Part shown: positions 7,992 to 13,423 of the stretch, piece by piece
Layout of the letters: every line of letters starts with the position of its first letter
Position numbering within the stretch: position 1 is the first letter of the stretch
NCBI GenBank assembly: GCA_964292325.1
Contig: CAXYVG010000054.1
Coordinates: forward strand, 1 to 25,689
Direction of reading: 5' to 3'
Length of the DNA stretch: 25,689 nucleotides
Source: CTSoil-075 sp964292325
GTDB taxonomy: Bacteria > Bacillota > Negativicutes > DSM-13327
The notes under the pieces: model-generated
Seen by the model: the letters and a program-made list of their open reading frames with translations, nothing else
The model's database searches: none
Told to the model about the DNA's origin: nothing
Translations under genes and position numbers: made by a program

Positions 7992-9326
7992 TTGAAACAA
8001 ATATATAAACCTTCCTTTTTATTACAAAATGACAGTTTTGTAGTTGATAAAGGCGTTCTAGTTGAGAATGGAGTCATTGTGGAAGTTAATAAGATGCAGG
8101 AACTCTCATATCGGCACCCGGATGCAAAAATCATGGATTGGACTGGACTAGCCATGTTGCCGGGAACCGTCAATTCTCATAACCATTCTTTTCAGAGTCT
8201 GCTCCGCGGACTTGTAATAGATCGTCCCTTCTTAGAGTGGCGCGACCAGGCATTATACCATTACTCCCCACTATTAGATGCGCAAGATATTTATACTGGA
8301 GCATTATTTGCCTTTGGCGAAATGATGCGCTATGGTGTCACAACGGTTTGCGATTTTTTCTATCTGCACAATCAAGGCCTTGAAAGTGATGAAGCTATCA
8401 TCCAAGCAGCCAAAGACGTAGGCATTCGACTTGTCTTGGCTAGAACCATGTATGATTGGGATGGTGCTCCTAAAGGCTATCAGGAGACTGTTGACCAAGC
8501 GGTGAAAAATACAAGACAGCTAGCTATTAAATATAATCAAAATCCAATGGTAAAAGTCATTCCAGCTCCTCATAGCCTACATGCAGCTTCTTTAGACATG
8601 GTGAAAGCAGGTCATAACTTAGCCTTGGAGCTTGGAACGAAATTCCATATTCATGTTGCAGAAGAACCTTTTGAAGTCGAAGAAACGACAAAGGCATATG
8701 GCTTAACACCTGTGGAATTGTTGCATAAAATTGGTGTTCTGGATAAAAACATGGTGGCCATTCATGCCGTATGGCTTAAGGATAGCGATATTAAGCTTAT
8801 GGGCGATCACAAAACCAAACTGGCCTACTGCCCTTCCAGCAATATGTTCTTAGCAGACGGGGTGACCAAAATTATTGATTTAATGAATGCAGGTGTTACA
8901 GTTGGTTTAGGTTCAGATGGTGCATGTAGTAATAATCGAATCAGCGTATTTGAAGAAATGCGTATGACGGCGCTATTGCAGAAAGTCTCCCTGCTTAATG
9001 CAACTGCCATATCGGCTAAACAAGTATTTGCTATGGGAACAGCGAACGCCGAAGAACTTCTCGGCATACCTGTTGGGAAGATTGAACCTGGCTATTACGC
9101 TGACTTTGTTGGTATTGATACAAAAGATCTGTCTGTTCAGCCTATCTATTCAGTCAATGAGCAACTCTTACCGAATATCGTATATTCGATGCAACCCAAT
9201 GCGATTTCCCGGGTTGTTGTCGGTGGAAGAGAACAAGTAAAAAACAGCAAGATTACGAGCGTCTCTGAAGAAAAAATTTACAACCGGTTGCAAACGTTAA
9301 TTAAAAAACTAAATTCTCATAAATAA
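7992..9326 (+). CDS. hutF: Amidohydrolase/deaminase, probable formimidoylglutamate deiminase (HutF-like)
   Basis: This is a metal-dependent deaminase of the ATZ/TRZ branch of the amidohydrolase superfamily. HutF-type members convert N-formimino-L-glutamate to N-formyl-L-glutamate plus ammonia, which is the expected next step after HutI. Motifs: NSHNHSFQSLLRGL (about residues 58-71, metal HxH), FLEWRDQ, FHIHVAEE (about 217-224), HAVWL (about 256-260) and GLGSDGACSNNRISVFEEMR (about 305-324). The open frame extends further upstream, but I chose TTG 7992 because AAGGAG (7975-7980) precedes it at a good distance and it follows the M20 stop (7988-7990) by one base. That gives 444 residues and tight coupling. 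The general fold is certain. The HutF assignment rests on context and partial resemblance near FQ..LRGL and DFFYLH; a purine or guanine deaminase is the alternative. Confidence 0.75.
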   Translation: MKQIYKPSFLLQNDSFVVDKGVLVENGVIVEVNKMQELSYRHPDAKIMDWTGLAMLPGTVNSHNHSFQSLLRGLVIDRPFLEWRDQALYHYSPLLDAQDIYTGALFAFGEMMRYGVTTVCDFFYLHNQGLESDEAIIQAAKDVGIRLVLARTMYDWDGAPKGYQETVDQAVKNTRQLAIKYNQNPMVKVIPAPHSLHAASLDMVKAGHNLALELGTKFHIHVAEEPFEVEETTKAYGLTPVELLHKIGVLDKNMVAIHAVWLKDSDIKLMGDHKTKLAYCPSSNMFLADGVTKIIDLMNAGVTVGLGSDGACSNNRISVFEEMRMTALLQKVSLLNATAISAKQVFAMGTANAEELLGIPVGKIEPGYYADFVGIDTKDLSVQPIYSVNEQLLPNIVYSMQPNAISRVVVGGREQVKNSKITSVSEEKIYNRLQTLIKKLNSHK

Positions 9327-9397
9327 GAAAAATACGATTCAGAAAATATCTAATGATGTTTAGCTAATCACTGGGGGTTATGAAAGGGGGTAAGCAT

Positions 9398-10015
9398 GTG
9401 TCAGACTCCATTGAATTAATACGTAAAGCTGAGCAGAATACAACAATTTGGTCAGGGGGTACTACTACGCAAATTGCTATTTACCCCTCGAATGCTGAAT
9501 ATAGTAAACGCAATTTTATATGGCGACTGAGTTCTGCCAAAGTGGACTTAGCGCAATCCACTTTCACTTCTCTCCCTGGAATTTCTCGAGTGCTTATGGT
9601 GATTGATGGAGTTTTAAAACTTGAGCACGAAGGGCATCACAGTGCTTATTTAAAGCCCTTCGAACAAGATCATTTTTGTGGAGATTGGATAACGAAAAGT
9701 GTTGGCAAAGTGAATGATTTTAATTTGATGATGTCACAGGAGTGCCAAGGAAAACTAACTGCCATACAACTTGGCGAAAGAGAAAGTATCGAAATATCCG
9801 TTCGAACTGGCAAAGGGTGTAACCATTGCACTTCAGTTTTTTATTGTATTGACGGTAGTGTACGGTTTCTTGCTGAGGAAGAACGGACATATGAACTTTA
9901 TGCAAAAGACGCATTGATTTTACATAGAAAACATGAAAATAAAAAAAACACCTTAAGAATAAGTAATTTGGAAAGTAAGCAAGTGCATCTGATACGGGCG
10001 GATATGCAGTATTAA
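9398..10015 (+). CDS. hutD: HutD-family protein
   Basis: This is a small cupin-like protein of the HutD family, found in histidine-utilisation clusters. In Pseudomonas it has been proposed to limit over-induction of hut genes; its biochemical role is not settled. The N-terminal stretch TTIWSGGTTTQIAIYP and the middle FIWRLSSAKVDLAQSTFTSL with GISRVLMVIDG match the family pattern (WKNGGGTTxEIA...FxWRxSxAxV...FSxFPGxxRxLxxLEG). I chose GTG 9398 because AAAGGGGG (9383-9390) sits 7 bases before it; ATG 9380 would place that ribosome site inside the gene. The product is 205 residues. It is the last gene of the hut cluster, 71 bases after the deaminase. No clear terminator follows. Confidence 0.8.
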   Translation: MSDSIELIRKAEQNTTIWSGGTTTQIAIYPSNAEYSKRNFIWRLSSAKVDLAQSTFTSLPGISRVLMVIDGVLKLEHEGHHSAYLKPFEQDHFCGDWITKSVGKVNDFNLMMSQECQGKLTAIQLGERESIEISVRTGKGCNHCTSVFYCIDGSVRFLAEEERTYELYAKDALILHRKHENKKNTLRISNLESKQVHLIRADMQY

Positions 10016-10139
10016 AGGTTCTGGTGCAAAGAGTTGAGCTATAAGTATCTAAGTCGTACTATTATATTATCTAGTTCACAGTTATATCCCCTTGATATCC
10101 CCATAATACTTTGCATTATATTCTAATACGTCACAGGAT

Positions 10140-10169
10140 TTATTTAGTATTAATAGAAATACTAAATAA
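10140..10169. promoter_or_regulatory. Perfect inverted repeat upstream of the DUF3990/DUF3791-like pair
   Basis: TATTTAGTATT (10141-10151) and AATACTAAATA (10158-10168) form a perfect 11-bp dyad, 12 bp with the flanking T-A pair, around a 6-base centre. A TTGACA sequence begins 8 bases later (10177), but no good -10 box stands at the right distance. The site lies about 50 bases before the DUF3990 start, a fitting place for an autoregulatory operator. A weak terminator for hutD is the alternative, although the arms are A+T-only apart from one pair and no T-run follows. The rest of the 10016-10216 gap shows nothing else recognisable. Confidence 0.45.
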
Positions 10170-10216
10170 GAGTAAGTTGACATTGATTTAATTTGCTATA
10201 GCGGAGGGGAAAAAAG

Positions 10217-10723
10217 ATGGGTACATTACAATCAATCCCTGATTTAACAAAGCTGCAAGATGATGCGGTTATCATATATCATGGAAGTAATGCTATTGTA
10301 AGCCAGCCAGAGATAAGAATTGGCAAGTTTACTAAAGATTTTTATTGGGGATTTTATTGTACATTATTACAAGAACAAGCAGAGAAATGGGCAAGAAGAA
10401 ATAGAAAATGTAAGATTGTAAATATATATCGGTTAACTAATACCAAAGGGCTTCGTTGTAAGCAATTTGCAGATATGAATGAAGAGTGGTTGGAGTTTAT
10501 TGTTAATTGTAGAAGTGGTGGAAGTCATGATTATGAGATTGTAGAGGGACCTATGGCTGATGATACAATATATAATTATATAAATGATTATATCGATGGT
10601 GTAATAAGTAAAGATGCATTTTGGGAGTTGGTAAAGTTTAAATATCCCACGCATCAATTGAGTTTTCATTCCGCGAGAGCGTTACATTGCTTAACTTTTG
10701 ATAGGAGCTATGAATTATTATGA
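10217..10723 (+). CDS. DUF3990-family protein, ADP-ribosyltransferase-like candidate toxin
   Basis: The product is 168 residues and matches the DUF3990 pattern, a bacterial family that resembles the ADP-ribosyltransferase fold. Conserved pieces are IIYHGSN (residues 19-25), the spaced Pro-Glu-Ile (31-33), KDFYWGFYCT (40-49), QAEKWARR (54-61), NEEWLEFIVNCR, DYEIVEGPMADDTIYNYI and the C-terminal FHSARALHCLTF. An HxS...Y arrangement (H22, Y47) recalls the H-Y part of an H-Y-E type transferase triad; I cannot place the third residue. GCGGAGGGG before ATG 10217 is a strong ribosome site. The stop overlaps the start of the next gene by ATGA, so the two are translationally coupled. The small size, the coupled pair and a local base composition more A+T-rich than the hut genes suggest a mobile toxin-antitoxin-like module. 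No activity is shown by the sequence alone. Confidence 0.7.
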   Translation: MGTLQSIPDLTKLQDDAVIIYHGSNAIVSQPEIRIGKFTKDFYWGFYCTLLQEQAEKWARRNRKCKIVNIYRLTNTKGLRCKQFADMNEEWLEFIVNCRSGGSHDYEIVEGPMADDTIYNYINDYIDGVISKDAFWELVKFKYPTHQLSFHSARALHCLTFDRSYELL

Positions 10724-11160
10724 TGTCAAAAGAAGAAAATGATTTATTTTATATATGTTCACTTATAGAATTTATCGGAAGGCAAACTAAAACGAAAAGT
10801 ACATGGATTGTAAATTTATTAGGGAAAGAAGAACTTTGCCATATCATGCAGCATGCAGAGGTTTTACATTGTGAGCGAATTGAGGAAGTTGCAGATCGCT
10901 ATATTCAGGATTTTGCTATTGAACAAGGAAACTACGACAAAGTAGCTGAGGCAAGGGGCAATTATCCGTCATATTGGGATTTGGGGAAAATATATATGAG
11001 GCTAATAAGGGATGTTTCACAAGGTGATCTGATTGATACATTATTAGCCGTCTATCATTCATGGATCGTAGATGAAATAGAAAATTATAACATTGCTTTT
11101 TATTATATGTCACCAGAGTATATTAAAACGTGTTATCAAGAGGGCGAAGTGCTTTTATAA
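10720..11160 (+). CDS. DUF3791-like helical protein, candidate antitoxin partner of the DUF3990 gene
   Basis: This is a 146-residue, mostly helical protein. The N-terminal half (about residues 5-70) follows the DUF3791 pattern: a hydrophobic helix around FYICSLIEFIGRQT, then GKEELCHIMQHAEVLHCERI and VADRYI. The C-terminal half holds PSYWDLGKIYMRLIRDV (about 87-103) and VYHSWIVDEIENYNIAFYYM (about 111-130). I associate that combination with proteins encoded beside DUF3990 genes. No signal peptide or membrane segment is visible. The start overlaps the DUF3990 stop (ATGA at 10720-10723); a second ATG at 10723 is also possible. A ribosome site AGGAG lies just upstream inside the first gene. A protective, antitoxin-like role is inferred from the coupled arrangement only. 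Confidence 0.6.
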   Translation: MMSKEENDLFYICSLIEFIGRQTKTKSTWIVNLLGKEELCHIMQHAEVLHCERIEEVADRYIQDFAIEQGNYDKVAEARGNYPSYWDLGKIYMRLIRDVSQGDLIDTLLAVYHSWIVDEIENYNIAFYYMSPEYIKTCYQEGEVLL

Positions 11161-11218
11161 TAATGTTGATGGGAGCTCGTTTGACATTAATATTTCCGCC
11201 TACGTCTAAAGGGTTAGT

Positions 11219-11470
11219 GTGAACGAAATTACCTTGATCGATGTTCTCGGCACTGCTCCGGATGTAGTGGCGGAAGCTGTAGAAAATCAATGTGAAAATG
11301 AACGGCTGAGTAAACAAATTAATCGATTGAGCGGCAGGGAAAAATGGGTGCTAGAGATGCGATTTGGTATTCTAGATGGTGATCGGAAGACGCAGCGAGA
11401 TATTGCTAAATTATTAGGGATTTCTAGGTCATATATCATAGTAATAAGGCAACGAAAATGTTCGTATTAA
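11219..11470 (+). pseudogene. Broken second copy of a sigma-K-like sigma factor gene
   Basis: From 11219 the frame reads as sigma region 3 into region 4 (EITLIDVLGTAPDVVAEAVE, then LSGREKWVLEMRFG and DIAKLLGISRSY). It then loses the family sequence and stops at 11470. The segment 11319-11372 is identical over 54 bases to window positions 1-54. The next 65 or so bases differ at about ten places, nearly all third codon positions, so this copy was under protein-level selection before it broke. Upstream (11161-11218) no frame continues into region 2: stops intervene although short patches may be derived from the gene. The helix-turn-helix tail and C-terminus are missing. At most a GTG-initiated 83-residue peptide could be made. 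The 11161-11503 stretch holds nothing else apart from the msrA ribosome site. Confidence 0.8.
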
Positions 11471-11503
11471 TCATACTAATTTTGATGAGGAAAGGAGAAT
11501 AAC

Positions 11504-12088
11504 ATGAGTGGGAAGCAGGTAAGTGATACTATACAAGCTTCAAATCGACAAGTTTTATCTTCGGTTAATGAGAATCTACGTGAAATTTGGCTGGCAGGTG
11601 GTTGCTTCTGGGGAGTGGAGGCTTATTTAGGTAAATTAAATGGTGTGGTTTATACAAATGTAGGTTATGCTAATGGAGAAACCGAAAACCCTACCTATGA
11701 AGAGGTTTGTTTAGGTCGCACAGGTTTTGCGGAGACAGTATATGTACAATATGATCCCAACCAGATTTATCTTGCTAAGTTGTTGACCTATTTCTTCAAA
11801 ATTGTTGATCCTACCAGTTTGAATCAACAAGGGAATGATCGTGGTAGCCAATATAGGAGTGGGATTTACTACAAAGATGTAGCAGATAAAAATACAATTG
11901 ACATGGTAATTGGGCAAGAACAATTGAAGTATAAAGTACCAATTGTTACAGAAGTAGTACCACTCAAGAAATATTATGTAGCCGAAGAGTACCATCAAAA
12001 ATATCTAGCAAAAAATCCAAATGGATATTGCCACATTGACTTATCTAGTTTGGCTAATGATCCAAATGCCAATCGACTTACTCTCTAG
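11504..12088 (+). CDS. msrA: Peptide-methionine (S)-S-oxide reductase
   Basis: MsrA reduces methionine-S-sulfoxide in oxidised proteins back to methionine and protects anaerobes against oxygen stress. The catalytic motif LAGGCFWGVEA is at residues 30-40 with nucleophile C34. Further family stretches are VVYTNVGYANGETENPTYEE, HxxDPTSLNQQGNDRGSQYRS-like (about 106-123) and EEYHQKYLAKNPNGYCHIDL near the end. At 194 residues it has an N-terminal extension of about 25 residues relative to the minimal enzyme. AAAGGAG stands before ATG 11504. It begins 33 bases after the broken sigma copy, and its 3' end overlaps the convergent GT9 gene by 11 bases, so the two transcripts must read into each other. 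Confidence 0.95.
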   Translation: MSGKQVSDTIQASNRQVLSSVNENLREIWLAGGCFWGVEAYLGKLNGVVYTNVGYANGETENPTYEEVCLGRTGFAETVYVQYDPNQIYLAKLLTYFFKIVDPTSLNQQGNDRGSQYRSGIYYKDVADKNTIDMVIGQEQLKYKVPIVTEVVPLKKYYVAEEYHQKYLAKNPNGYCHIDLSSLANDPNANRLTL

Positions 12089-13115
12089 TTACGCTATATA
12101 CTTTCTTAACAACTTCGGAGGGGGTAATGCTACTCATGCAAATGAAATTGCCGGTTGGGCAAATTGTTTTATGGCAAAAAGAGCAAGAATGTCTGTTATA
12201 TAATATAGCATTTCGTGATCCTAGTGGTGCATAGGTTGACGGATCAGTTGGGCCGAACAAAGCTACCGATGGAATACCGAGCGCTGCGGCAATATGAAGA
12301 GGTCCCGTATCCCCTGAGACAATGGTTGTTGCTCGCTCAATTATGCCTGCCATTTGCAGTACGCTGGTTTTACCTACAGCGTTAATAACGGGTACATGGG
12401 CAGTATTTTGGATTTTGATCCCTAACTCTACGTCTGCTTTTCCTCCACATAAGACTATCGCGAAATCAGTAAAAAGAAGTTGCGCAGTCTGTGCGAACAA
12501 TTCAATTGGCCAAGTCTTTGAAGGCCAAGTCGTTCCTAGTACTAACACTACGAATTTTCTAGTTCCTACAATACCCTCATTAGCTAGAAAAGTTTCAGCA
12601 AATCGTTTATCTTTCGCAGGCACGACAACAATCATTTTGTGGTCTACGGATGTAATTCCTAAAGGTTTGAGTACACCTAGATATTTATCCGTAATATGCT
12701 TGCCAAGAGATTTAGTGGTTTGCGTCATAAATAGAAAATTTAACTCTCTGGCCTGACTCATGCCGATGCACCTATCTGTTTTTAACATTCTTGCTATCAG
12801 ACCAGTAAGAAATAATCCATGAATATCTAAAACCGCATAAAAGTTTCTGCCCAATAATTGTTCACGTAAGTTTCTCCACAATTCAAAGGCTTTTATATAT
12901 TCAAAGCTTCGCAGGTGTTTTTCGAACTGTTCTCTTGACCAGACAATTGTTTCATCGACGTATGGATTGTACCTTACTAGTTCTGCAGAAACCTCACCAA
13001 CGAGCCAGGTGATTTTGCAGTTTGGCCAGGCAAGTTTTAATGATCTAGTCACTGGCGTGCAATGAATAACATCTCCAATAGAACTGAGTCTGATGATTAG
13101 TATTTCCTTTATCAT
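12078..13115 (-). CDS. Glycosyltransferase family 9, lipopolysaccharide heptosyltransferase-like
   Basis: This is a GT-B-fold transferase of family 9, which adds heptose or related sugars to the lipopolysaccharide core on the cytoplasmic face of the inner membrane. The N-terminal ILIIRLSSIGDVIHCTPVTR (residues 5-24) and the C-terminal nucleotide-sugar-binding SGDTGPLHIAAALGIPSVAL (267-286) followed by FGPTDP are the family hallmarks. A cysteine cluster near the end (CSFCHKTICP, 311-320, plus C326) is also seen in family members. At 345 residues it is full length. ATG 13115 has a GTAGG ribosome site 7 bases before it. A heptosyltransferase implies an outer membrane, which is one reason to place the organism in diderm Firmicutes. 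It stands alone here, without other LPS genes. A weak extended -10 (TGTTATAGT on the minus strand, 13141-13149) may drive it. Confidence 0.9.
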   Translation of the reverse strand: MIKEILIIRLSSIGDVIHCTPVTRSLKLAWPNCKITWLVGEVSAELVRYNPYVDETIVWSREQFEKHLRSFEYIKAFELWRNLREQLLGRNFYAVLDIHGLFLTGLIARMLKTDRCIGMSQARELNFLFMTQTTKSLGKHITDKYLGVLKPLGITSVDHKMIVVVPAKDKRFAETFLANEGIVGTRKFVVLVLGTTWPSKTWPIELFAQTAQLLFTDFAIVLCGGKADVELGIKIQNTAHVPVINAVGKTSVLQMAGIIERATTIVSGDTGPLHIAAALGIPSVALFGPTDPSTYAPLGSRNAILYNRHSCSFCHKTICPTGNFICMSSITPSEVVKKVYSVTRE

Positions 13116-13190
13116 ATCAAAACCTACTTTCTGTATTTAGACTATAACAGTACGTATATCTGTTTAGTGTTCCCATATAGTATCCGTTTA

Positions 13191-13240
13191 TAATTGTTAC
13201 AGCGTTTCGCTAAAGATAGGCATTGGGATTTTCGGGAACC
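13191..13240. repeat. Second copy of the sequence that follows the sigma gene
   Basis: About 45 bases from AATTGTTAC (around 13192) through CTAAAGATAGG (13210-13220) to GGATTTTCGGGAACC (13226-13240) match 181-228, the bases directly after the sigma stop codon, with roughly one mismatch in five. The run CTAAAGATAGG is identical. In the first copy the 3' part becomes the sigma terminator; in this one the pairing arm is lost. It may be left over from the same duplication as the broken sigma copy at 11219, or be a dispersed short repeat. Confidence 0.55.
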
Positions 13241-13282
13241 CATATTGCTCATTATAGTTATGGACTTTATTTATATAATCGA

Positions 13283-13317
13283 CCATCTTTGAAAAAAGAT
13301 GGGTTTCGTTGTTTTTT
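13283..13317 (+). terminator. Rho-independent terminator without an obvious upstream gene
   Basis: CCATCTTT (13283-13290) and AAAGATGG (13295-13302) form an 8-bp stem with a GAAA loop, followed by a T-rich run that ends in TTTTTT (up to 13317). On the plus strand no coding region precedes it, since the GT9 gene runs the other way. It may end a short untranslated transcript or be a relic. Confidence 0.55.
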
Positions 13318-13423
13318 AAATTAAGAATGTGGTAAGATAAGGTGGAAAATCGACTGAAAATTAAGTTAAATTAAAAATGAGATATAATAAAAATATAGTG
13401 GCTTTTCTAGTGAGGTGCATAGA

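Larger units (their letters stand above)
13116..13423. other. Intergenic region between the GT9 gene and hrpB
   Basis: This gap of about 308 bases separates divergent genes. It contains the candidate GT9 promoter, the repeat at 13191-13240, the orphan terminator at 13283-13317 and a candidate hrpB promoter (TATAAT at 13383-13388 with only a weak TTAAGT upstream at 13361). No open frame here looks real. Confidence 0.5.

Noticed and set aside
1..11470. A skin-type element splitting sigK, as in Bacillus subtilis
   Set aside because: No site-specific recombinase gene is present and the two sigma pieces overlap in sequence instead of being complementary halves, so a duplication with decay fits better.
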